From Pelargonium cotyledonis (lineage: Eukaryota > Streptophyta > Magnoliopsida > Geraniales > Geraniaceae): a DNA stretch of 25,808 nt. Positions 1-10,146 of the stretch are shown piece after piece; position 1 is the first letter of the stretch; each line of letters starts with the position of its first letter. The notes beneath the pieces are model-generated. The model searched no databases. It was not told the DNA's origin and saw only the letters and a program-made list of their open reading frames with translations. The translations under genes and the position numbers were made by a program. The stretch spans positions 1-25,808 of the forward strand of contig JAYMTA010000635.1 in the NCBI GenBank assembly GCA_036897625.1. Direction: 5' to 3'.

Positions 1-1240
1 ATTTCATAAAGAAGTCCCTTTCTGCACAATATTTTAAGAAGATAATATAAAAATGTTTAACACTCTATACGATACTTTATAAATGATTAAATAATTAAAA
101 TGGACTAAAATACTTTATATTTTTACTTTTCCTCCTTAAATTATGATGATTGTTAATTTAGTTGCTATCCCACTACTAACTTATATGTTTGTCTTTTATT
201 GTCACTATCAAAAGTAATGTTTGAGCTATTAATTTATCCTTAAATTAGTTACATTTATTTCACTCATTATAAGTATTTAATATTAATTTAATTATTTGTG
301 TGTAAAGTTAAATAATTATAGCATTGCAGTAGTATATTGCATTTATTATTTTATTGGGAATTCATTGTCTATTCTTTTGAGGTGTTGACTATTAAATATA
401 TATCATAAAATGTGTTTAATAGAATATACTTTTGGGTACCTTAATTAAGACACATTAAACCCTATATTAGGGCTATTTGCTTAATTGCATATGAAATGTG
501 TTTATTGGGATTTAATAATAAATATATGTTGCTTTTAGAATGGATTAAAGACTATAGAAAGGAAAAAAAAAAAAAAAAACTATGTAACTGTTTAGTGAAG
601 TAAGTAGTAAATTAGTTTTTCATTACATAAAAGTTACAATATTAAATAATAATCGGTTTGGTATATATGAAGTGTTTACGGCCGTTCAATCTCATATACC
701 CAATAGTTATATTTATCATTTATGCATGTTAAGTAGCCTAAAAATGTGACCATTGAATTCTCGTTGTCGGCTTTTTGTCAAACCTCTGGTTTTCTTTCAT
801 TTTAAGTGTCTCTCATCTCTTATTTTAATCTTTAAACAAGTAGAATCCATCTATTTAGAGACAGACTAAATTTATGTTAATACGGGTCCTCAAAATATAC
901 CGATCATTTATAAAAAAAAAGGTCCTCGAAATATTGAGAAAAATATCAAAATAGTTGTGAGGTAAAGTACCGTTATTTTTTCTATTAGTTTATAGCGACA
1001 AGACAATACAACACAATAAACAAAAAATAAATTAACTACACCATCAACAATAATCGCTAAAGTAATAATGAGAAGATACAACGACACTCATAGTGTAATT
1101 AATATTTTTGTTTACCTCTTAAGTCACGTAGATAAAATTGACATAAAAGTAACTATACTTAATAATTTAACAATCAAGACATATTAGGACAAGTGATTAA
1201 AACACTTTAAATTTTTTATGAACCCGTAAGTTCGAGCATT
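1..1240. other. AT-rich intergenic DNA, no gene seen
   Basis: No coding segment with recognisable similarity is visible on either strand. The stretch is dominated by A/T runs, including 17 A at 563-579. Around 885-960 two short phrases beginning 'ggtcctc' followed by 'aatat' occur in succession, a style common in degraded plant intergenic repeats, but no ends or target duplications could be defined. Confidence 0.6.
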
Positions 1241-1439
1241 TTTATCGACGATATGAGGTGGTGTTTTCGAGTATGACGTGTGTATGATAATTCTTGATCC
1301 TTTTTTTATATATATTTAAGGGAATATAACAAATGAATACAAATAAGTAACAATTTTCAATAGTTCCAAGAACGACAAGAGAATGGGAACAAAACGGAGG
1401 GTAGTTTGGTAAATGAGGGGTCTGTTGGTGAAGCACTGA

Positions 1440-1700
1440 AAGGAGAGAAAGGGCAAAATGGTAAAAGCGCAGAGAGTAGGGCCTTGGGTTTAGACGAGAA
1501 GAGACATTGGGTATGGCAGGGACTGAGTTGCTAATAACCGAAACGTCTCGCAGTCTCAGAACTCAGTCAGCTGCTGCTTTTTCTCCACTCCCATTCGCAC
1601 GCACACTGTTTTTTAGATTCTCGCTGATGCGACTTTAACACGCGTGACGCCCACGCGCTCCGTCGGTTTCCAAACTCTATCGCAGTCCGTATTTCAATAA
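1440..1700. promoter_or_regulatory. GC-richer island with two CGCG boxes, possible orphan promoter or first exon
   Basis: This block is clearly less AT-rich than its flanks. It carries two CGCG-type elements close together (ACGCGT at 1640-1645 and ACGCGC at 1653-1658), the kind of site bound by CAMTA calmodulin-binding factors, and a pyrimidine-rich stretch around 1575-1610. No open frame of useful length begins in it on either strand, so it could be the remains of a promoter or untranslated exon, or a non-coding RNA start. The assignment rests on composition and motifs only. Confidence 0.25.
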
Positions 1701-3100
1701 TTTTCATTTCCACTTTTGGATGTTTTTGCTATTTCCAAACGAATTGATATGGAGACAAATTCACTTTTACGGCTAATAATTTTGAATCTCGAAAATTAAT
1801 AGAATTCAGATGATTTGAACCTTTTTTTTTTAGGTGAACGTTTGTGTAATTTAGTTTTCCACTTAAATAAATCTAAATAACATTATCGATGTGTTAACTC
1901 ATTTGAAATTATTTAAATATTTTTTTGAATTATAGATAAATATTTTATATTTGAATAAAAATGAATTCTTATAAATATTCATATAGTTTGTTGTACAAAA
2001 ATATTTAAATTCTATTAATATTATAAATTTCTTTTGAATGTCATTTTTTATTTCAAATTTATCTATTTGGTAAATGATGTTCATAAAATTAGTGAATAAT
2101 TGAGAAAAATACAAACTCGGACAGTGCCGAGTAAAAATACTAGTTGATTAATTAAAAGAACGTACATTTAAAATACATAATATATCCTATTTTCCTAGAA
2201 TTTCAAATAAAACTTCAAATAGCTTAACACTTACTGACAATGCTAAGCTCTATTATTTCATGTTATCTCTCTTATCAACGTTTATTATAGTGGGTGCAAA
2301 GTGTTTGAAGTAAAAATTGATAAGTTGGTGTTGTGCATCAAATGATGATGTGACACATTCTCTTAGTGAACTTGCATATGATCTAATTGATTAAAGTTTA
2401 CAAAAATACATGTTCAAAATTTGATCAGAATCTCTTTCAAATAAAATTTAGATTGCTCTTTATTAATATGGATTTGAATTAACCATATATGTAATCTAAA
2501 CTGTCACATCTAGTTACGAAAGTAAAGTTGAAAAATGAATAAATTAGATGTGCGGGTTGACTGAGTTAGCAGGTCACAAATTTGAGCTTGTAGCCCAGTT
2601 GTTGGGCTTGCAGTGTGGGTTGGAGTAGAACGTTCACTGGATGGTGCGGGCATAATGAGAGCAGTGTGGGTTGACTCGTATAATTGAACAATCCTATTAA
2701 CAACCCAAATTTGTTATTAATACGACAATAATAATGACTTTGGACCAGTAAAAAGTGGCTCAATAAACATGCGTGCGTTTCTTCTTGTTTGAGACATTTT
2801 AACCTCGAGTTGAAACAGATATGACATAATATAAATCTACAACTTATTTTACTTGTCAAATGAGTTGCGGGCGGATCATCATTTATTTCAATATGGTAAT
2901 CGATTTCACGCCAACTAAAAGTGGTCTAATAAACTTGCTTTCTTTTAGCCTTTCCGGTGTGTTGGCCGCCCACTTTTAGCTCCACTCAATATGGCTTGGG
3001 AATGAAGCTAACAAGTTTTTTACATAAAAAAAATTGAGAGCAAGTTCAATAACTCTAATCTAAACCCGACTCATAAGTGGAAAAAGTTAAAATTGCATTC
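1700..3100. other. Intergenic DNA; weak trace of a repeat at 2545-2960
   Basis: Very AT-rich to about 2540. Between 2545 and 2960 short phrases such as 'gcgggttg' and 'gtgggttg' recur, a style seen in diverged non-autonomous hAT-type elements, but I could not find matching ends. No gene is supported. Confidence 0.4.
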
Positions 3101-3131
3101 TTTTCATGTAAAACATATAAGTTTATCCTAA

Positions 3132-3616
3132 GAGCATCTCTAATGTGGATATATACTAAGAGAGGCTCTATGATTCTTATGGAGGTGCTAAGCATTGGAG
3201 TAGTACTCAATGATAAGCCACGATTGTTTCATATGCTCTCATCTTGTCATTTAATGTAGCGGTGCTAAACATTGAAGAGAAAAATGCTAAGTAGATGTTA
3301 AACACTAATATGCTGATGTGACATTCTCTCTCCTCCTTGGCACCCAATATACTACATCCGTTTCAAATTAAATGTCTTTCTAAAGTATATTTTTTGTTTC
3401 AAATTAAATGTCATTTTTTATTTTTATTACATATTTACACATGATTATCTCATAATGACTTTCATATGAAAGATATGGGCTAGCAATAATGATTTTTTTT
3501 GTTTTTATTGAAAGATAAGAAAGTCATTTAATATTTTCTCTAATATGTGTAAAAAAACTCTAAAACGACATTTAATTTGAAACGGGTGTGATAGTAGCTA
3601 AGCATTGAAGATGCTC
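3132..3616. mobile_element. PIF/Harbinger-type MITE containing a nested Stowaway MITE
   Basis: The left end reads GAGCATCTCTAATG (3132-3145). The right end CATTGAAGATGCTC (3603-3616) is its inverted complement with two mismatches. Both ends are flanked by TAA (3129-3131 and 3617-3619), matching the 3-bp TWA target duplication of PIF/Harbinger elements. The element has no coding capacity, so it is a MITE. Without the inserted 243-bp Stowaway element and its TA duplication it would be about 240 bp. The classification comes from terminal repeats and target site, not from a transposase. Confidence 0.7.
3352..3594. mobile_element. Stowaway (Tc1/mariner) MITE, inserted in the Harbinger-type MITE
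   Basis: The left end CTACATCCGTTTCAAATTAA (continuing ATGTC) is repeated inverted at the right end, 3567-3594, where GACATTTAATTTGAAACGGG is readable. The element is flanked by TA on both sides (3350-3351 and 3595-3596), the canonical Stowaway target. The CATCCGTTTCAAATTAAATGTC style of end is typical of plant Stowaway families. Length is 243 bp and there is no ORF. It sits wholly inside the element at 3132-3616, so it inserted later. Confidence 0.8.
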
Positions 3617-3619
3617 TAA

Positions 3620-4190
3620 TGTTGTTGTCTTTGATGGAGTGGAAATAGGAAAAAGTGGAGTGGAGAAAGTAAAATAGCATTTACTGTCTGTTTGGTGAAC
3701 GTTGAAACGGTCAAGCAAACGGAAAGGTACTGCCAGACAACGTGGCAAACATGCGATGGGTTCTGTGAGAGATAAAAAATGTCTCAAATCTTTGTTTTGT
3801 TTACTTTTTTTTTTAAAATTATTATTAAAAAAATTGTTCCCAATCATTAGTTGTTTTGTAGTGTCAGCCTCAAAATATGTCAGCAACTTTTTTTTATAAA
3901 AAGTTGCTGCAGATGATGTGACAAAAAATAAATTAAATGATAATATTGTTATACAAATTTAATCAGCGATGTAACATTATACTCGAAATAATATTATTTT
4001 TTACTCTTTAAAAGAAGCGTCACCCTATATCCCACCCCACAAATCTCACTCCATAACTTCGATAATGAGACATGAACTCGTCGCTTATGGACTCCTGAAC
4101 CCCAACGATGTTCCTCAACTCGTGAGTGTAGAAAAAATCTAAGACGATATTAACAATTTGGGCTTACATGTTTGAGTGAAAAATTACATG
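3620..4190. other. Intergenic DNA with a strong hairpin at 3881-3909
   Basis: No gene is supported. The most structured part is CAGCAACTTTTT (3881-3892), whose exact inverted copy AAAAAGTTGCTG lies at 3898-3909 with a 5-base loop. It could be an end of a palindromic MITE or a chance poly-T/poly-A pairing extended by seven mixed bases on each side. Confidence 0.5.
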
Positions 4191-4194
4191 TATG

Positions 4195-4535
4195 AAGTAC
4201 ACATAATCGATACTCTTCCAAACAATATGAAAGTATATATATATATAACAAAACAGTCTCTAACGTAAGATATTTTCATTTCAATACACTACACGTGATG
4301 GACTCTTTAAATCTTTCAAAGTAAAATTGGTCTTGAGAATTACCTTTGAACTTCACCGACATTTGTTTTGTAAGAGATACACATGTAACACATAAGTCGG
4401 TTCTCTTCCAAACTAAACCAAAACGTCGTAGTTCTATCTTTGACCCAGAGATTTTTCTTTACAAGCACCAAACTAGTGTGATGGTCCACTCTTAAAATTA
4501 TTCGAAAGAGTAATAGTCTCGAGATGTGCACAAAT
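4195..4535. repeat. Diverged tandem duplication, about 190 bp per unit
   Basis: Two blocks share order and wording. The first has 'acacataatcgatactcttc' near 4199, 'gatggactcttt' near 4298 and 'cttgagaatta' near 4332. The second has 'acacataagtcggttctctt' near 4389, 'gatggtccactctta' near 4480 and 'gtctcgagatg' near 4516. The units are strongly diverged, so this is an old duplication or two copies of one interspersed repeat. A short (AT)n run lies near 4235 in the first block. Confidence 0.4.
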
Positions 4536-4599
4536 CAAGTTGCAAACACTTTTATCAGACAAGAAAAAAAGAGAAAAAGGGTGAAGACTATTTGTTGGG

Positions 4600-4930
4600 C
4601 AGTTTGTTCCAAAGGCAATAATTGCAAGAGAGACTTGGATTGGGAGTAGATAGGGGCAGATGGGCAGATGGGCAGGTGGAACATTTTGGGAACCTATTTT
4701 ACCTCTTCTTCTTCATGTGCCCCACAAGAATGGGATTCTGATTTGTACCATTATGATTTCTGTCCTTTCTCTCCAAAACCCAACTAGATTTCAACTTTGT
4801 TTCTTGTGTTGTGTGTCCACTTTACAAACAAGACGACGCATGTGCATTTCGTGTAGCCTTATGTGTCAAATACATGCAAGACACGTGTCACGGTTGGTAG
4901 AAAGCGGGTATCGTCATCTGTTTTGAGCAA
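4600..4930. other. Mixed-composition intergenic block with a small GGGCAGAT repeat
   Basis: Around 4653-4678 the 8-mer GGGCAGAT occurs in about three consecutive copies. A G-box with flanks, ACACGTGTCA, lies near 4881. An 88-codon + frame crosses the block, but its translation shows no recognisable family or sensible composition, so I do not call it a gene. Confidence 0.35.
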
Positions 4931-6160
4931 CTTTGATTTTTAGGGGTGGGCTAGCTAGCGGGTCCTATCTTGGATTAGCTATGATGAACGACTATTATTC
5001 AGTTTCAACGGTGCATCTATTTGATGTGTACGTATGATGGTTACATGCATGAGTCATTTTCCTTTTGTTAAATGATTAAAGAGGAGATGAGGAAGCAAGT
5101 GGGCGTCGAGCTACCCTTCAAAGATACTTGTGAGATATCTTTAGTAGAAGTAGCAATGTTAAGTGTGAGGGCCAAAATGGAACCCATTATATCACGCTAA
5201 GAGGTTTTCGTTTTCGTTTGATTACAACTATATGTCTTGGCATGACGGAGTTTGGTCGTCCTAGTCATATAACTTTTTGTATGTGTTTTACGCGTATGCT
5301 ACATGCATACAATTATTGGTAGACTTGCAAATAGTTACTAGTATATAAAAAGACGTTTTTAATTAGACTTGCAGTAAACGATAACAATATTTGACATTGT
5401 GAAACATTTTGATCGCTTCTAAAAACTAAATGATCACATCAATGTAAATTTAGTCTATGTATTAAGATGATCGAATTTTGATTATTGCGAGACTAAAATG
5501 ATTGTTAATCTTATCTTTATCTATGTAAGACAATACATGTAACTTTCACAAACCAAATGTTCTTGAAATGTATGTTTTCCAAATTATAACATGATGTCTC
5601 TTTGGAGGAACACAAAATAATTTCCGTTTCTTTGTGTGAGAGAGACACACCAAGCTCACAGCATCCATGGACATGGAAATGGACAAACTATAATCATTCA
5701 TTACAACAAGCAATTTTTGATGTCCCACAAGGCCACATGCAACTTTAACATTTATGTGTGTTTTGGATTTTTGGGTGGTTGTTTTAAGTGTTTGAATTGA
5801 CAACAACCCATAAATATTCCAATAATTTTAAGTGAGATGAAATAACTCATAAATACTTGAATAGATCTTTATACAACTATAAAGTGAAAGGATTTTTGTT
5901 GTTGTTGTTATATTCAGTCATACTTTTTGGTATTTGAACTCAATGTGGTCTTTAATTAATTTGTGTTTATCGCTAAACAATTTATAAACGTTAGCAAGAC
6001 GTCATGAAATAAAATAATAGTTACGCAGATGAAAATCTATTGAATTACAAAAACGTCATGTGTCACAAGATGATTAGCAATATGTTATTCTATAGAAAAT
6101 AATTCAAAAACACTAGTAGTATTTTTAATATTCTCATCGTATATTTCTTTTGAACTCACA
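4930..6160. other. AT-rich intergenic DNA, nothing recognised
   Basis: No domain, tRNA, splice-supported exon or defined repeat end was found on either strand. The open frames present are short and of low complexity. Confidence 0.5.
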
Positions 6161-6167
6161 ATGACCG

Positions 6168-6290
6168 ACGCCGCCTGCCCCCTGTCCGTGTCCCCCTCCC
6201 CTTTTTAGCACCGTCCGCCACCACTCGACCAACTAGTCCACCATGCTCGACATCTTTAACACGGACCGCCGGATGGCCTTTTTACACCCA
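6168..6290. other. C-rich, strand-asymmetric island
   Basis: The + strand here is strongly enriched in C over G (for example ccccctgtccgtgtccccct near 6179) inside very AT-rich DNA. No ORF of useful length covers it on either strand and no repeat ends are visible. Possible explanations are an inserted fragment of a GC-rich gene or repeat, or a relic exon. Confidence 0.3.
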
Positions 6291-6299
6291 TTCGTTCTA

Positions 6300-7320
6300 A
6301 CGCTTTCAAATGTAAATACAAAGTAAATAGTTTGTTGGAGTTTTCAATTATAGATGGATTTGTTGTGATAATAACTAAGATTTTTGGTTCAAATTATAGG
6401 AATATATACTATAATTTATTACTTCAAATCAGAGGTTAAAATATACCATGTAAAATTGGAGGTTGAGAAATGATCAACATGCACATCCAACGAGACTAAT
6501 AAAGAGACCGATCGATGACCTAGCTAGTTAACTCGTGGATCACTATGTCCGTAGACCAACCCGCAAACTTAAAAACAACACTATCAAACTAAACCACAAT
6601 AAATCTTACGTATCACATGAACCGTGATACGCACATACTATACGATGCAACTGATTCATTCAACGATACACACTTAGCGATTCTACTACAAAATTTGCAT
6701 CGTTAAATGGTTGTATATCATATCGTGATACGTACAGTACTATACAATCAATACTATCTAAGCTACAAATCTATAATCACGTACCTTCACCGCCAAAATA
6801 AATCCACATTTCAATAACAACATTGTTGAAGAAGTTGAAGCAAACAAGAGAGTATCAAATCAATAAGGTTAAAAAAGACAAATGCAAGACAACAAAAGTA
6901 GAGGGATAAAATTACTATATCCAAAGAAGTCACGTGAGATACCATGAAATCCACAAAAGCAACAAAACGTGACTGCGAATAATAAAAATCGTCTTCTTCT
7001 TCATCATAGATTCTATAGACAATTACTATATATTTGCTTCATCACAAGATACTTTGGAATAGCAACTTTTGATTTTTCTTGTCCCTCAATATCCTCAATC
7101 TTATACAATCCAAATGTTTCAAAGTTGTCTCCAAATTTTCTTAAGATAGTACCTTTCTAGGTGCCGACTTATTAGAGTCACATGAGACGGTTCTTAACGA
7201 AAGAAACGACTTATAACGTGTACGTTAGAGTGGTTAGACGACTTTTGGTCATCTTCTAAGACTTCGGTTTCTGGCAGTAGGTAGTGTTTGCTTCCAAATT
7301 TATTGTTCTTATGTTTGTGA
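6300..7320. other. Intergenic DNA with inverted copies of a TACGTATCAC motif
   Basis: Around 6605-6645 the phrases 'tacgtatcac' and 'cgtgatacg' appear, and around 6715-6745 'atcgtgatacgta' and 'agtactatac' follow, giving several short inverted matches within 150 bp. This resembles debris of a palindromic repeat. No gene is supported. Confidence 0.35.
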
Positions 7321-7321
7321 T

Positions 7322-7750
7322 ATAGAACTGACAATTCGTGTTAACGTGTCATGTTAGAAGTCAAATATGTGTTGCAAGTGAATACAAACATGATATGTTC
7401 AATAATTATGTTCAATTTTGCAACATATTTGAAACGACACATTTAATTATCATGTGAAATTTTGCGTTCATGTTAACTTTAGTCGTGAGTTGCAATTGAT
7501 GATGTTCTTATTATTAACTTCCACATTTTTATCTTTGGCGTTGTATATTATAAACTTGTGGGTATTAGGAGAGAGGTAAATGAGATTAACAATGTTATGT
7601 TTTAGTATAATTAACATATTATTGTAACTTTAATAGTGTTATCCTGTTTGCAAGTTTTACATGCTCAACACAAACACGACATAAATATGCCGGGTTCAAA
7701 CATGCTTAAATCTTTTCGAGCCATAGGTCGCATCCCGAATTACTAGCTAT
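7322..7750. mobile_element. Probable hAT-type MITE, diverged
   Basis: The left end (atagaactgacaattcgtgt) and the inverted right end (atagctagtaattcggga, complement of about 7733-7750) match over most of their first 16-18 bases. The internal style (gacaattcgtgttaacgtgtc; caaacacgacat) is that of plant non-autonomous hAT elements with repeated CGTGT/ACACG phrases. The flanks share TTGTGA on both sides, compatible with a decayed 8-bp target duplication. There is no transposase. Confidence 0.45.
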
Positions 7751-8790
7751 ATTGTGAACTATTTGGCGTTCAGTCATTCATTAATATACTCATTGAAAAT
7801 TTGGACCCAAACCATAAAATTAGATTCGACGTGTCAATGTGTCTTGTATCCTATACAATTTTGGATTATATCGTACAAATTCGTATGAATTAACACATTT
7901 AAAACCGCAAAACCGACATGATTTGTAGTCCAAAATCCAAACGAACACGAGCTTCATTCAAATTAAGTTTTATCAACTCAAACAAACCCTCAAAATTGCC
8001 ATGTGTAATCATGGATGGGTCTAGTTGTGAGAAGTTTGGTTATGAATATTTTGGATTTGTAATAATGGGTCTTTAAACCCAATGTTACAAATTTACAATA
8101 TGTTTGATATCAAAACCCACTTGGTTAATGGATCAATATTCATGAAATTTGAGATTCTGTTGCCCATATACGTGGATTGGACCCTTCATATACAAATAAG
8201 ATTTTGTTCTTGTTCAAATTTTTTATTTTAATTTGTTCCTTGTTTTTTGAAGTTTGATAGTTGGGTTGTGTAATTCCAAGAACACTCATAGCTTTAAATG
8301 TAAACAAAGGGTTGTTTGTTTAATTGAAAAGATAGTGCTTGAAATGTCAATGATTGTACTATTTAAACTCAATCAATCTAATTGAAAAAATTGACTTTTT
8401 TTTGTGGTAAAAAAATTGACTTTTTGTTCGTACTAGAAAAATAGGATGTACTAAAGATCAAGAATATTATGACTTTTCATTCATATAATGCTAAATACCC
8501 AAACCACTAGAAAAAGTATATAAGCAGACATATCAATGAAGCTAACCTTTTTTTAATTTATAAAACGGATTGGATTCATTAATAGGGAGAAAATTTGCTG
8601 GCTAATGAAGCTAACTTAATCTTATAATATATTTTTATTTTTATTTTAAACTTAATTGCAATATTAGTCACATTTAATGTCATTTTCGGGAAAGCATTGC
8701 AAAAAATAAAATAAAATAAAATGACAAACTATACCAAAGATTGAGAAAATGAATTTAATTCATATAATGTCAAATATCTGAATTACAAAA
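7750..8790. other. AT-rich intergenic DNA with short direct repeats
   Basis: No gene is supported. Small repeats include two nearby copies of 'aaaaaattgactttttt' (about 8385-8425), two copies of 'aatgaagctaac' (about 8535 and 8604), and an (AAAAT)n run near 8700-8725. Confidence 0.5.
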
Positions 8791-8804
8791 AGAATCAAAC
8801 CAAC

Positions 8805-9232
8805 AGGAGGGTCGGGTTATTGGAGGAGGGCGGATTAGGTGGGACGGATTGCAGGACTCGGAGGTGGTCAAAGCCAGAACCATCCTTGTTGCCTTAAGTT
8901 TGGCAAAGACGAAGGGTTGGGAGAGGATCGAAATTGAGTCAGATGCAAAGGGGGCCATCACAGTACTGAAGGAGGGGGAGGACTTATATAGGAGCACGTT
9001 GGGGTTTATCTATGCTGACATCCTAATGGAGGCTAGGCATTTTAAGGAGGTTCTTTTTCTGTTTGTTAGGAGAGAGTGTAATCAGATGGCTCACTATATC
9101 GTCAGATCATCTTTGAGTTGTTCTAGATTAGAGGAGTGGTTAGGAGACCACCCTGAAGGGGAGTTCCGTGACATTGTACTCAAATATTCTCGTCAGTAAT
9201 GAAAGATTTCTTTCACGGTAAAAAAAAAGAAT
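8805..9232 (+). mobile_element. 5'-truncated LINE (non-LTR retrotransposon) with RNase H-like C-terminus
   Basis: An open frame runs from the left edge to a stop at 9197-9199. It encodes an RNase H-like domain of the plant 'reverse transcriptase-like' type (RVT_3): DSEVVKARTILVALSLAKT, then IEIESDAKGAI with the catalytic-type Asp, and near the end VRRECNQMAHYIVRSS, the usual final motif. The acidic residue of the first strand and everything upstream are missing, so this is only the ORF2 end. After the stop come about 20 bases and a nine-base A run at 9219-9229. Flanking AATCAAACCAAC (8793-8804) and AATCAAATCAAC (9233-9244) look like a 12-bp target duplication with one mismatch. This fits target-primed reverse transcription that stopped early. 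A host RNase H gene is unlikely: there is no start region and no intron. Confidence 0.75.
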
Positions 9233-9244
9233 AATCAAATCAAC

Positions 9245-9615
9245 CAATCACATTTATTATTTTGATCTTTTTAAAATCTCAATAATTAGTAGTAAGTAGG
9301 TAAATTAATATAAATTGAACTTTCAAAATTATACATAAATTGATATGCAATAAGCAAATTGTACCTATAAATATTAGCGCTCAAAATTTAATATGTACTC
9401 AAGCGCTTGAATTTTATAAAATTGATTTATTAAATCGAAAAAGTTAGTACAAATTTGTATATTTTACACTTAAAATATCAAAATCGATCCAAAACTTGAA
9501 TTAACACTAAATTGAGGCAAGAAATGTTCCCCAAAATCGCTCAAAAAAGTAGGGTTTACGCGGCTTTGACATTACAAAAAATATTTTACAATCAATTTTG
9601 TCAACTCTTTCTCAA
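9245..9615. other. AT-rich spacer between the LINE and the PEPKR1 promoter
   Basis: No gene is visible. The composition changes sharply near 9615, where the GC-richer promoter-like block starts. Confidence 0.5.
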
Positions 9616-9619
9616 AGTT

Positions 9620-9990
9620 CAAAAGCAAAGCTTACGTGGTACAGCTCATTACAGCCCATGACCAGCCACGTCACTTTACCCACTTTCGCAACCAATTGAT
9701 TAAGCCCACGTGGCAGGACCCCTCCCGTGGGACCCACATACACCTGGAGGAGAATTATGGTGACACAATCATCACCATTAAACCAAGTGGAGCCCTCCAC
9801 TACAGACCGTCCGATTGGTTCCTCCCACAAAATAATTTTATATCCAATTAAATAATGAGCAGAAGCTGCACACATGTGCATGTGGGGGCTAGTTTTGTAA
9901 TTAAGCACGTCACAATCTGGTTGGGTGATATTACTAAAATGCCATTAGAGTACACGTGTCAGGTTATGTGGCTAGGGTGTAAGTTTAGTT
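9620..9990 (+). promoter_or_regulatory. Promoter-like region of the PEPKR1-type kinase, rich in ACGT cores
   Basis: Five ACGT cores occur in about 325 bp: 9634-9637 (TACGTGGT), 9668-9671 (CCACGTCA), 9708-9711 (CCACGTGGC, a G-box overlapping an ABRE core), 9908-9911 (GCACGTCA) and 9955-9958 (ACACGTGTCA). CCAAT-type motifs lie near 9692, 9813 and 9844. bZIP and bHLH factors, including ABA-response AREB/ABF proteins, bind such cores. The gene starts about 190 bp downstream. The link to stress or light control is inferred from motifs only. Confidence 0.5.
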
Positions 9991-10146
9991 CGTGTAGCGA
10001 GTTGTGAGACGGTAACAGGTTCTGCCAGTTCCCGGTGGCCGGGAAGAAGAGAGCACCTTTTGAACCCCAAAAAAAGAGAGCTGCTGAGAGCTCGGGTTTT
10101 TTTGGTTCACGAAAACTTCTTCTTCACCAACGGGCTCAGTTCGATA

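Noticed and set aside
3702-3899. Overlapping + and minus frames of about 65 and 104 codons
   Set aside because: Low-complexity Lys/Phe/Leu runs from A/T tracts, no domain, no splice context.
8849-9199. Independent host RNase H gene
   Set aside because: The flanking duplication, A-rich tail and missing N-terminal half fit a truncated LINE better.
10060-10146. Upstream extension of the PEPKR1 frame
   Set aside because: The frame is open but contains no ATG, only a TTG, before 10147; ATG at 10147 is the first usable start.
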